DNA of 64,000 nucleotides from Axinella damicornis. Lineage: Eukaryota; Porifera; Demospongiae; Axinellida; Axinellidae. Under the pieces are notes generated by a model. It worked only from the letters and a program-made list of their open reading frames with translations, was not told the origin of the DNA and did not search any database. Shown here one piece after another: positions 44,832 through 55,262 of this stretch. The stretch's first letter is position 1; each line of letters begins with the position of its first letter. The DNA lies in contig OZ007506.1 in NCBI GenBank assembly GCA_963931865.1, forward strand, positions 9,504,855 to 9,568,854, given 5' to 3'. A program made the translations under genes and the position numbers.

Positions 44832-47800
44832 CTAACGTCTACAATTATTAATGATGTTGGAGAGGCTATGAGGTTTTTTGGGCCTCTTCACAGGAAGTGG
44901 CAGCTCTTGTGCTCCAATCTTTCTTTTTGTAGGTCGGCCCTGAGGGGCCATTTTTGACCCTTTTGGTATTCCTGCACGTCTTCTTTTTATTCCTCCAGCA
45001 TTGGTCTTTATGTATCGGCCTTTTCTTCCTTGAGACCGCACAAATCCTATCAAAATATGAAAAGCATATTTAAATGTGGTGCTAATGTAGGTTCTACCTA
45101 TAAGTGACTTACTATCAGGCCTTCCAAAGGTGTGTAAGGCATAGGCAATTGTTGAAGTTGGAGCATGCGATGACTTCTGCATTTTTCTATAGGTAGTGAT
45201 GAATTTACAGAGACCGGAGATGAAGTTATGGTCTGCCTCCCTCACTCTCACTACTAGGTCTTCTTCGATCTCCCTTATGGAGGTACGGAAGTTTTCTATC
45301 TGCTCCGTAAGTGAATCAGCCCCATCATAGTCCATTTCCTCTGCTGTAGTCCCAAGACTTGAACTGATGTTTTCACCTCCACTCGCATCAATTGCTTCAG
45401 GTTTGTCTGCATCTGCAGGTTCACTGCTGTTTGCATGGCTTGGACTTCGCAGGTCTGCATAAAACTCTGTAGCCATAGACTTCCCCCCCATTGCCAGATC
45501 TGCAAACATCTTCCTTGCTTCTTTTGAGTAGTACGGGGCTAGGTTCACTGAACAAATGTTAAATGCCTTTGCCACAGCTGCTTGGTGTTTGCAAGCAGCA
45601 CCACTATAACCTCTGGAACATGAGCACACTCCAATGTCCATGTCTACAAAATATTCAAGTTCACCAATATTCTTTACGTCAACTGTTACAAGGTATGTAG
45701 AATCTCGAAGTTTTTTGGTACCTGTTGTTTGCTTTTCTACATCATGGAGTTCTTTGTAGCGCATAGCAATTCCAGGTCTGAATCGGCTGTGTGCCATGTC
45801 TAGTAGTCTACTCACAAAGTACTTTTCCATTATCACAGTGACAAACTCAAACATCTGTATTAGGTTGTATGCTTTTATTCTTCCAAAAACTATTTCCTTG
45901 ATGATTCTCATTCCTGCCTCCGCATAATTGTTAGTATGGTTTCCCCTCATTATTTTGTCTACTCTGTAGGAGAGAGCCCACTCAGATCGACGCTCCCAAA
46001 TCTGCTCCAGTCTATGACGGAGGTTAGGGTATTGTGTTGTGTAGCTGTTTGGAGTCTTCTTCATAATAGAAACATACTTTTGGTGAAAGTCTTGCTCATG
46101 AGGTGTGTACAGCATACTTTTTACCAGGAGCATAATTGGCTGGCGGTCTTCCTTAGCTATGCCATGCTTAGCATCCCACAACCATGACCACCAGCTCTGC
46201 AAGTGATGAAAAATGCATAGAAGAAAGGTGGTATCTGGCCAGACATTTCTGAGAGCTGCCCTTTCCGCATCTGAATCATCAGTGATACATATCTCTGGCC
46301 CATTAGCCCCTTTTCCATAAAAGGCATTGGTGGGTAAGACAGTTTTCAAGAATGTCATTGCCTCTGTAATGACGTCTTCGCTTTCACCTGAAGTTATTAC
46401 TACACCCAAGGGAATGCCTCCAGCTGACGTGCATGTGCTCATCACAAACGTGGGGCAATTGTACCGGTCCAAACTTGAAGTTGAGTCACAGTATACTAGC
46501 TCCCCTGCCTGCCTCACTAATCTGTGAGCACGAGCCATCAGTGGAGTACATATTGCTAGCACAAGAGGCTGGTCAGATGTTGTTTTTTCCGGTGTGGTCT
46601 GTACAGATTGCTTTTCATACCTTTGTATGAATGCTCTTCCACCTTCTTCTCCATGTTCTTCATTGTAGGCCTTTATAAGTGTTTCTAATTGTTCAAACAT
46701 TTTCTCTCCATTCTCTGGGCCAAGTTTGTCTACTCGCCATTTGTTATACAGATAGTAGATGTCGTTTGGGAGTGGGTTTATGGAACGGTCTGCATGTGCA
46801 ATTTCAAATTCTTTTTCTTTGCCGCCATGTTCAATAGCTAGATTTAGGCTGTGGTGGTGGATAGCAGAGGAGGGAGAGTGACCTAAGTCAAAGTAGCTAT
46901 AAAACTTCTGTTTAGTTTCACTATTAATTGGTCTAAAACTGAGTGCATGTGCAGATTGAGTTGAGTGGTTATGATCCCATGTAATCGTTACTTCACATGG
47001 ATGAGTGATATAATGCCTGGCCTTTGTGTTGTGCACCTTTATCGTGAAATGAGCTGGGCACTCGGTCTTCTTATCTCTCTGTAATGACTGGGTCTTTTCT
47101 GGTTTATACTTGGAAGACTTTTTGCGTTTGTGTTGGCAGTGTCGGTCACTCTTATACAAAATCCGACAGCCTTTTACACGATTTCCTCTTGTAACACGGT
47201 ATGTTGTTGCTGTATAGGCTTCAAGATCTTTGATCCATTCAGTCGCTCCTGCTTCTGATGCAGTATTAATGAAAATGGTGGCTGAAAATGCCAGATTATT
47301 GGAATTCTGTGTGTAGTTTAACCTTTGAAAAATATAGGTATATCCCTTTGGGAGGACAGATGATAATAGTGGTGGTAACTGCTTGCCAGTATATTCTGTG
47401 TCAAGATCAATACTGTCATGAACAATGTCATGGTTGGGTATAGGGCTATATGGAGGTGGACTGGGTGATGGCACTGTAGTGAAGTCATCATCAGGGAAAG
47501 TTGGCATCAAATCTGACGCAGATGAGGTTTTATCTGATTGCTGAGTCATGGGGCAAGAGGATAGCCGAATGGAAGATTCAGCAGGTGGTTCAGTGGAAAC
47601 ACCGACCAGTTTCTGAGTGGTGTAGGTGGCCAATGAGTTAGTGGGAGGGCTGACAGGTTTCTGAGTGGTGTGGGTAGCCAGTGAGTTACTGGGAGGGCTG
47701 AAAAGTTTCTGAGTGGTGTGGGTAGTAGCCAGTGAGTTACTGGGAGGGCTGACAGTGGGCGATGATGGTGGTGTTGAAGTGGGAGGTGGTGTCATACATG

Positions 47801-50800
47801 TAGGTGACGGTTTGGACAAGAGTGGTTGGATGGCCAATGATGGAGTCATAGGTGATATTTGGGTTGGCTGCTTGTCATCGCAAGATTTCTTGGAAGAAAA
47901 TACATAGTTGGTCTGACTACTTCTCTTCCTGGTAAAGGATAGCTGTTTGTGCTTCCTTAGTGAGAGAGAAGGCTGCCTGGGTCCCTCATAGGATATTAAT
48001 GAGGAGGGCTGAATGGGCACTGTAGCTGGTGTGGAGGGCTGATTGGGCACTGTAGTTGGTAGGGAGGGCTGAATGGGCACTGTAGCTGGTGTGGAGGGCT
48101 GATTGGGCACTGTAGTTGGTAGGGAGGGCTGAATGGGCACTGTAGCTGGTGTGGAGGGCTGATTGGGCGCCGTAGTTGTTAGGGAGGGCTGATTGGGCGG
48201 TGTAGTTGGTAGGGAGGGCTGAATGGGCACTGTAGCTGGTGTGGAGGGCTGATTGGGCGCCGTAGTTGGTAGGGAGGGCTGATTGGACGGTGTACTTGGC
48301 TGACAAGTTGTTTTATTTGGCAAGTTCTGTCGGTTGCTGGGTTGTGGCAGTTGAGTAGGACCTGTTGGAGGGTCGGAAAACTGCCTTGGAGCTGAGTGGG
48401 GTGGGGAGAGCTCATTGGTCCTATTAGTGTGTGGAGTTAGTTCACAGTATGATGTTTCTACTGGCAGAGTAGCAGACAGTGGCTTGAGAGATTGTGAGGT
48501 TTCCGGAAGGTTATATGCAGCTACTAGAATGACTGAACCAGGTGGAGATGGCTTAGGAATGGATTTGATATCCTCTCTATGGTATTTCTTTGCCAATGCA
48601 GGCTCAAGGAACGTATTGCTGTCATAGAATGCTGCAGAGTTTCTGCCTGTACCTTTACTGATGAGATCCAACCGCTCTCTGTATGCACTGTATAGTAATT
48701 GAGAAAGGACGAAGACCAAGAGTTTGTTAGAAGAGATTTTAGGGTGAAGCTGGATACTTTTACTCACATCAGGTGACCATTCAGCAGTTCCTCTAGCATC
48801 ATCTTTCGCACTATCCCCATGTCTTCCTGAAAGGGCCAATTTTCATTACCAGTTGTTACATCAACTTACATGCTGTTGAAGTACATAGTCAGATTCACTA
48901 GTCAATACCTGTCGATAGCATGTGGGGTCTCCTCGGGACCGATGCAGTGCATACTTCATATGTACGGGTACATGAGACAGAAAGTTATTGTTAGTAACGG
49001 ACATATTCGGTAGATATGTGGCATATCTTACTTGGCACAGAAACACCCCACAGTCCACTGCATTGGTTTGTTTTGGTATATTCTGTTAAAGAGATACCAA
49101 TGAGGTTACAATTATAATATTCTTCCCACCATGAGATGGATAAAGGTTATACCTTCTTGTGAACGTAACTCCATTCAGCCCAGTTGACGTGCTCTCCAGC
49201 ACTCTCAATGCTTGCTTCCATGTAGGCCCTGAGGTTGGATCAGTGTGTTGGTCAAACGTAAATATTCTGAAATTTGAATTTCACTGTGTTCAATGTCTTA
49301 CGTAGCTGTGATCATGTGAGCATTGTTCTCTTTGAGCAAGCTGTCATAGTATTCAATGCTTTTCCTGTTGAAATCCACAACCTGGAAGTCATTAACAAAC
49401 CAGAAACCATGAGAGACTGTTCAACAAAAATATTCCCCAACATATACACCTCCCTTTCCTACCACAAAGTTTATACATGACCATTGTGGTAGCTATCAGT
49501 CCTTTCAGCATCCACTAAGTGTCTGCACTCTCTTACCAGCAGGGTCCAGTGGTTACCACTGTCATGGATGATAAACATGACCAGGTCTTGGCTGGGAAGG
49601 TGTTCCTATAGGGACACATATATACAGTATCCCAAGTTAATTCCCAGTATTATAGATGATGCACTGCTATGAAGACTCACACTATACGTTGGCCTTTAAG
49701 TGATTAGGAGTCCAAGCTCACCTTCTGGTGCCGTGATAGTGTGTGAGTGCCCTTCTGTAGTTGCTGAAAGAAATGGGAGCCCAACACAAGCACCTTTTTC
49801 CCAGCCTGTGGTGTGTAGTCATACATGATGCGTTGATGTCATACTCATTAATATTGCTGTATACCTTGGCTGCTTCCTGCTGAATCATAGTCATGTAGGA
49901 CGCAATAACCTAACACCAGGAAGGAGCAGTGTTGAATGAGTTACAAAGCTTTACCTATAGCTACTAAAACAAACCTCATCGTTTAGCCACCAAAACCCTC
50001 GTAATCTCCAACAGGCATCGAGGGAAAGTGTTTCCACCCCTTCTTGGGCTTGGTAGAATAGCATAAAGGGCTGTTGAAGGAGAACTGTTGCAACACTTAC
50101 TGGGGTTACCTGCATGGGTACCAATTTACCAAACAAAGTTAAGGGTGGTTGAGCTGCATGTACACTACTATGTTGATGTTGTGCACAATCCATGTACCTT
50201 TAGATCGTCAACTGAAAACCACTGTGTGTTGTCCTTGGTTGAGCGAACAAATGCTCTGTAGTGACCACAGGTCTCGGATATACGAGTATGAACAACCATT
50301 CCAGTCAGACTGTAGGTCACTGTGTGACCTGGAACTTTCAGAGTTGACTTCTACAAGATAATATGAATGTACAATGTTTATACTAAGCCATACATGCCTG
50401 TCAGTGCTGACAGTAAAAATAACATACTTGCACTTGAACACTGGGGGGGTCAGAGCTGGGTGACACGTTCGTTGTACTTTGAATATGGATACAAAGCAGC
50501 TCTGGCAACGAGGAGAGGCTGTGTTGCTGCCATTTGGTCACATTCCTGTTGCATCTGTGCATACATGTAAGGACAGCAGTAAACACACATGCATGATCTG
50601 TGAGAAAACAGTTAACAGCAAGAAATGTACCTATCACAGTTACACGTAACAGCCTCATCATCGAGTGACTCCGTGAACAGGTCCTGAACGTGTACAGACC
50701 GGTCTTCCTACATGCAGAGAAAGAAATAATTGAGCTGCTATAGTGAATATTGTTTTGTACATGTGCACACCCCACTCACCCCAACATGCAGCTCAATAGT

Positions 50801-51655
50801 CAGCTCATCAATTCTCATTAGTGATGATATTTTCCCGCACTGACCACAGGCCGCTGTACCAGATATTAGAAATGCAATATATTTTGTCCTTATTAACTTC
50901 CTTACTACCTTACTTTTCTGTGTCTTCTCCACAGCTATTCTCTTCTGAATTGCCGCTGCATGCCTGGAGAGGAGCAGTTACTTCATTATAGATGCCATAC
51001 GTTGTATTTCGAGCTACAGCTTACTGTGCATCAGCCTTCGTCAACAAACTTGAAACTAGAGCAAGGTAGAACTCCTGAGCATCGAACTGTACTCCTCGCC
51101 TTAGTGCTGGCGAGATGTCTAGCAAGAAATATATACAGCAATGAATCTGGAAACTTGTCTTTTGTATGCATATCATAATCACCTCATATACCTTTCAAAG
51201 CTGCTAACAGTGGTGCTGGTGACAGTTTGGTACCCATGAGGGAGTATTTGTACCCATCCCATAGTGTTCTGAGTGCAGCAACACTGCAGAACTCACCTGA
51301 AACAAGTTAGAAACTGGAAGTAGCTCACAATTATACAGGATTAGCTATAGCTAATACTTGAATGATTGTGAGCTCAATTGAATATTCACTAACCTGTAAA
51401 TTTGCAGCTGTCAGAACTACAACGTTGGGGATGGCTAGAAAACAGCTGATTGAAAAGAGATGGGAAGGAAGGGTGATTGAACAGGCACTGGAGGACTGCA
51501 CTGCTGTAGCAGTTATTTGCTGAGTTGGAAATTCCAGCAGGGAGCATGCCGCAGTTATACACTTCCCCAGCCGGGCGACTTGGAACGTTCGAAGAGTGCA
51601 TAGGCACCCTGGTAGGGTCCTTTCTTCCTGACAGAGATGTAGACAGCCGCTTCAT
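44832..51655 (-). CDS. Single spliced gene: USP deubiquitinase + Ulp1 protease + MULE transposase
   Basis: Exons (minus): 51655-51394, 51296-51192, 51118-51025, 50963-50914, 50853-50780, 50707-50631, 50554-50428, 50350-50198, 50109-49975, 49909-49865, 49805-49722, 49605-49537, 49381-49302, 49228-49153, 49082-49032, 48953-48909, 48826-48768, 48687-45113, 45046-44832. Every intron is GT-AG and every phase closes. The total is 5376 nt including the stop, about 1791 residues. The ATG at 51655 is the first Met that keeps the USP Cys box. The transposase would bind the TIRs and move the element; the two proteases would remove ubiquitin and a SUMO/NEDD8-like modifier from host or self targets (inference). 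The alternative is separate protease and transposase products through retention of intron 17. Exon joins are inferred from splice consensus and domain continuity, without transcripts. Confidence 0.82.
45047..45112 (-). other. Probable 66-bp symmetric intron near the C-terminus
   Basis: Donor GATAGTAAGTCAC and acceptor CATATTTTGATAG. The length is a multiple of 3 and has no stop, so both spliced (1791 aa) and retained (1813 aa) forms stay open. Splicing removes a non-basic stretch from the basic tail. Confidence 0.6.
48002..48300 (-). repeat. 30-bp coding minisatellite in the linker
   Basis: About ten 30-bp units encoding PNQPSTPATV / PIQPSLPTTV decapeptides. A related block of ~63-bp units (SPPSNSLATHTTQK) lies at 47600-47760. 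Both keep the frame. Confidence 0.9.
48688..48767 (-). other. Intron 17: 80 bp joining protease to transposase
   Basis: Donor CTGATGTGAGTAAAAG, acceptor CTCAATTACTATACAG with a strong pyrimidine tract. If it is retained, the codon after ATG is TGA, which ends the Ulp1 domain precisely; if spliced, the frame enters the transposase. Confidence 0.75.
48768..49995 (-). other. Domain: Ulp1/SENP-type cysteine protease (peptidase C48), residues ~350-528
   Basis: Exons 9-17. It begins FWWLNDEVIASYM (the W-L-x-D-x-x-I entry of Ulp1/SENP proteases) directly after the USP domain in exon 9. Catalytic residues: His421 in SGNHWTLL, Asp438 in IEYYDSL exactly 17 residues later as in Ulp1, Gln482 and Cys488 in PKQTNAVDCGVFLC (six apart as in Ulp1). 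The C-terminal helices read YALHRSRGD and EDMGIVRKMMLEELLNG. Full length and intact. Likely substrate: SUMO, NEDD8 or a related modifier; specificity cannot be told from sequence. Confidence 0.88.
49975..51655 (-). other. Domain: ubiquitin-specific protease (peptidase C19), residues ~35-345
   Basis: Exons 1-9. Cys box GISNSANNCYSSAVLQCLF with nucleophile Cys49; RGVQFDAQEFYLAL is the usual Q-D-A-x-E-F box; two zinc-binding pairs, CGQC (exon 5) and CNCDRC (exons 6-7); SLSSLPELLCIHIQ; His box SETCGHYRAFVR (His293) and WFSVDDLK (Asp311/312); end strand PFMLFYQ. All boxes occur in canonical order and spacing, so the domain looks catalytically competent. Its substrate is ubiquitin by family; target proteins are unknown. 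Confidence 0.88.
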
Positions 51656-51732
51656 TCCAATTAATATTTTGCCTTTGTATTTCGCGCGCCTTACGCGCGG
51701 TTTCCACGTGCGCGTGAATAGCATTGACAACA

Positions 51733-51805
51733 GGGTTAATGCTCGGTTGCGTGTCACGGAATTTTACGGATTTCCGTATAAACTGCGCCCAAAACCAAAA
51801 ATCGC
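51733..51805 (-). repeat. MULE terminal inverted repeat, right
   Basis: Inverse of 44619-44691; it lies just upstream of the gene and probably holds its promoter (inference). Confidence 0.92.
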
Positions 51806-51814
51806 CTAGTATTG
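51806..51814 (+). repeat. Target-site duplication of the MULE, right
   Basis: CTAGTATTG, identical to 44610-44618. Confidence 0.9.
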
Positions 51815-51818
51815 CCTA

Positions 51819-53631
51819 CACAGCCAAAAATATTCTGTTGCGATACTGTTCTGGTTGCAGTTGTGTGTGATACAGATGTGTTTGCTGTTGTGTATCGGTA
51901 CTGCAGCTGCTGCAGATCTGTATCAGATTGTTCTGAACATGTTCATATCAGTTCAGTATAAACCACGAAACCTTCAGAATGCGTACGCTGTATCAGAACT
52001 GTCACAACAGATGTGTTACAGGTATGTAGATAACTGCAGGTCTGTATCAGATCAGCCATGTGACACCACGCCCCCAGGGTTGAGTCTGCATGTGACCAGA
52101 GAATTTGAATTTTGTGAAGCAAAGTTATGGCCTGCTGTTATTGGTGCATTGTCTCAAGGGCTGCCCAGCTAGTTGTGACGGTCATGTTTGGTGGTGCTGT
52201 GTTTGTGAAGTGAGTTTGACTCTAAACTAGACTATACTGTAATTTGGAAACTGCCAAGCTTAAGCATGCTGCTCTTATCTGCAGCACAACTGGTGGTGAT
52301 ATCACTTCAGATTCTGAGATGGACATGGAGGTATATCTTTTCACCTTAGTCCAGCCTCTCCTTCCAGCTTTCTGGGCTGTGATGCAAGCCTCACTGGCTT
52401 TTAATCACGTGCTGTAAGCTGGTTAGAGATGTAGAGGCTGGAATTTTGTGCTTGTATTCATCACTTTTATATGTCAACTAATAGGACCACTTTGGTGGAG
52501 AAATGTGGTCATTTCAAGCCTACCCTCAAGGTATGGAGAGAAATGCTGTGATGATGAATACTTATAACTTTGCCCGGCCCGTGTCACCCTCATCTTTTTC
52601 TGCTTCAGGCATATCCGGAGTGATGACTATACTGGTCATTCCCATCGGAGGTCAGTGTACAGTGGTGAACTTGCACAAGCAATATACAAGCACTGCTTGC
52701 GCCTTCATGACTGCAAATGTTTCTTTATTTAAGGGTAGAGGTGGAGGAACGACCTGATGTACTATGGCTCGATTAGTTTGTATACTCCCTGCCGATAAGG
52801 TCTCTCTCTCCCTTGGCAGTCCTGTGCCAAAGATATCCACTTCTACATGAAGGTAAGAATATTTTTACTCATGTTTTTTTTGCTAGTTCGAAACGTAATT
52901 AGACATTTCCTTACACTTTTGCCAAACAGGAGCAGATCAGCATGTCCTTGCCTGCTGAGGTACAGATACTACCCAATATCAAAAGCTGTCTCAAGTATAC
53001 ACGAGTGCAACACCTGTGTTTCCGTGGAGTACCAAACTGGAGCATGAGGACATTTAAGTTGAGAAAGTATGACTGGACAGAGTCTCGTGCCCAAACCCAC
53101 TAGTGGGGTCTGCACGAGGTTTATTGTTTGACGTGGATATTTCGTCTGCCAGGAAGTACATACTTGAAGTTTAGGTAATGGACAGTATGCATATTTAGCA
53201 CCTGCCATGGCCGGCCCTAAATAACCCATTTCCCTACTACCTGCCGGACCAATAACCACTTCATTTATTGTTTGTTCATAATTATGTATCATTGAATTCC
53301 ATTTTGTATCTCCTTTGGCCTTTGACTGTCCAATAATCTGTTTTCCACGTCAACTTCTTGCTTTTGTCTCATCAGTGCATGGGAGTAATTTAAACAGTGA
53401 AAATGAGATCATTATGAATCAGATCTGTAGAAAGGCTGACCAGATTCAGAACAGTTTACATATCTGATACAGGTCTGGTTACATTTTGAATCAGAAGCAT
53501 ACTTACATTTTGAATCAGGTCATTGCCCATATGTTCTGTTGCACTATACATCTGCGCGTCTGTATCAGAATGTAAACAGATCTGTATCAGAACCGGACCG
53601 CTTCTGATTCAGAACGTAGGTTTTTGCTGTG
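51819..53631 (+). mobile_element. Candidate ~1.8-kb TA-flanked element with CTGTATCAGA subterminal repeats
   Basis: Ends CACAGC(C)AAAAA in inverted orientation, flanked by TA at 51817-51818 and 53632-53633. TCTGTATCAGA-type motifs recur near both ends in both orientations. Short TIR with a gap, so boundaries are tentative. Confidence 0.45.
52310..53103 (+). pseudogene. Unrecognised spliced coding remnant inside the element
   Basis: Exon-like pieces on the plus strand: SEMDME before a GTATATC donor (52332); DHFGGEMWSFQAYPQ between CTAATAG and AAGGTATGG (52485-52530); a frame through YTGHSHRRSVYSGELAQAIY (52625-52690); SCAKDIHFYMK between TTGGCAG and AAGGTAAGA (52820-52852); and after CCAAACAG a run MSLPAEVQILPNIKSC to a TAG at 53101-53103. 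Phases do not all join, so it looks decayed. I do not recognise the family. Confidence 0.35.
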
Positions 53632-53819
53632 TAAATTCTGTAAGCCTGAACCAGCCATTCTTTCCAGCCACGCGCGCGCGCATATGAGATTGATTGATTT
53701 TCATTGCCCTGGGTTACAGGATGGAACATGAACACAACAAATAAGCACACTAATGAGTCCAAATGATAACACAAAACAGAGAGAAGAGTTTGATAGTAGA
53801 TAGAGCGGTGTACCGTTGA

Positions 53820-54056
53820 AGAGGACCGTCGGCAAAGAGCACCAGAGGGGCTACCCTTCCCACCGTGACAGAAGACACTCGAGCGTGAGCACTGCCACGT
53901 GTACTCCTCTAGTAGAACCCTTGCAAGGTAAGTCCAAACACCCAGAGCAGTACTGTCGGCAACGAGCACCAGAGGGGCTACCCTTCCCACCATGACAGAA
54001 GACACTCCCAGTGCGGGGCATTTGTACTGCCATGTGTGAACGTCTAGCAGTAGAGC
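53820..54056. repeat. ~118-bp tandem duplication
   Basis: The block GAGCACCAGAGGGGCTACCC with flanks occurs at 53836 and 53958; minor indels. Confidence 0.85.
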
Positions 54057-54586
54057 TCAACGAGGTCAGACTCCGGCTCTAGATGTCACCATCAAACTGG
54101 ACGCACATGGACGAGAACGAGAGGGACAAGAGAGACAACATCAAGTCGGAATTTCTTGAGCTGAGGCAGTCAAGACACCCCAGAGAGAGACAGCAACTCA
54201 TTGAGTCATGGTCGCCATTTTGCCATGCTGGATGATGCGGCATTGCGCGCGCAATGCGGCTAGCGCGTAGGTTCAAAGTTCACTAATTAATTTTATTCCT
54301 GTCTCGTGCCCAGACACGTCCACGCCCACCGGCGCCGGCGGAGAACGTCTGGTACAGACTCTGGTACAGACTGGTGGCCTGGCTATATGCTATGATGGGC
54401 ATACTGCGATACTGACGTACACGGACCAGTGCAGCTAGATCATTACCAGGAGAAGATATCTTCAATCGACATATAGTTTGGAGTGGAGTGACCAAGCAAA
54501 TCTACCCTATCTGAATCAGTATGTACTTATATTTTATGCATAATATTATGACAACTATTGGCCTAGGGGTAGGGGTGTCATACTAT
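54057..54586. other. Intergenic stretch
   Basis: No gene supported. TGTCTCGTGCCCAGAC at 54300 resembles a MITE end without a partner. Confidence 0.35.
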
Positions 54587-55262
54587 AATTGGTCCCCCCC
54601 CCCCCCCCCCCCCCCCCCAAAGCGGTCCCCCCCGGACTGTCCACGGCAGAATAATTGGTCCCCCCTGGACCATCCATGGTGCTGTAAGCAGTCCCCCCTT
54701 GCCGTAATTGGTCCCTGGAGGGTCAACTATGAAGCGGGGAAGCATAAACAGACGCGAATGGAGAGTCTGCACCGTCCAGGAGGCCATGTAGTCCAAGTTA
54801 TAGTATCAGGAGCCCATAATGCGTACGCTCCTGAACGTATTTATAAGTCACGCATGCAAGATCGTACTCGTTCCCACATGGTTTAGCTCAGAGTATGCAA
54901 CGAAGATAATGCACAAAACATATGCATTAAATTTTAATGCTGCAAAACCATTCCTTCGTAGTCTGTGTAGCCTCTATAAGGACAGAAATATACTGATCTT
55001 TGTCGGAGCTCGTTGTCTGACCCAAACGACCGCCGGAGTATCACTCACGGGGAAGGAGGGCCTGATTTCTTCTCAACTTGAACCTCCAAGCTTACCTGTA
55101 CGTACCCTGCCGAGCGCTCATCACTGATCATGCATCTATGGGGTGGGACCATCTACAGCAAAGGGGGAGCAGGTATGGCTGCGATATTTGGTCTGGGGGG
55201 ACCGATTATTGTGCCATGGACAGTCCGGGGGGACCGCTTTTCAGGGGGGACTGTCCACGGCG
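54587..55262. mobile_element. Foldback element with C-tract ends
   Basis: Left arm (AATTGGTCCC... AAAGCGGTCCCCCCCGGACT...) pairs with the right arm (...GTCCGGGGGGACCGCTTTTC...) over about 60 bp. The 25-bp poly(C) at 54594-54618 replaces a much shorter C run in the other arm, showing expansion of a homopolymer within a TIR. Confidence 0.7.

Larger units (their letters stand above)
44832..48687 (-). other. Domain: Pro-rich linker, MULE DDE transposase, SWIM finger
   Basis: Terminal coding block after intron 17. A ~400-residue Pro/Ser/Thr linker with two repeat blocks is followed by a Cys/His-rich DNA-binding region (KGCRILYKSDRHCQHKRK). The MULE core has Asp in VYCDSTSSL (codon 46487-46485), Asp in CITDDSDAE (46280-46278) with LLCIFHHLQSWW downstream, and Glu in NNYAEAGMRIIKE (45920-45918); D-D and D-E spacings are about 69 and 120 residues. 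A SWIM finger CSCSRGYSGAACKH follows near 45585-45626, then a basic C-terminal tail (KRRRAGIPKG...). Length and order agree with autonomous MULEs. Confidence 0.9.
44619..51805 (-). mobile_element. Complete Mutator-like element, 7187 bp, 73-bp TIRs, 9-bp TSD
   Basis: TIRs begin GCGATTTTTGGTTTTGGGCG at both ends (44619-44691 and 51733-51805) with only a few mismatches. A perfect 9-bp duplication CTAGTATTG flanks the element at 44610-44618 and 51806-51814, as expected for a MULE. A single minus-strand gene fills it, starting 78 bp inside the right TIR and ending 141 bp before the left TIR. Intact ends, an open gene and an exact duplication argue for a young and possibly active insertion. It landed on the junction of an older MITE and its target duplication. 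Confidence 0.92.

Noticed and set aside
47986..48306. 106-codon repeat ORF (Ser/Ala/His/Tyr) on the minus strand
   Set aside because: Out-of-frame reading of the Pro-rich linker repeats.
48688..48839. Start of the transposase ORF at 48839 (1335 codons)
   Set aside because: The first ~50 codons read intron 17 and overlap exon 17 of the protease in another frame, with a non-ATG start; splicing at 48768/48687 gives a continuous frame.
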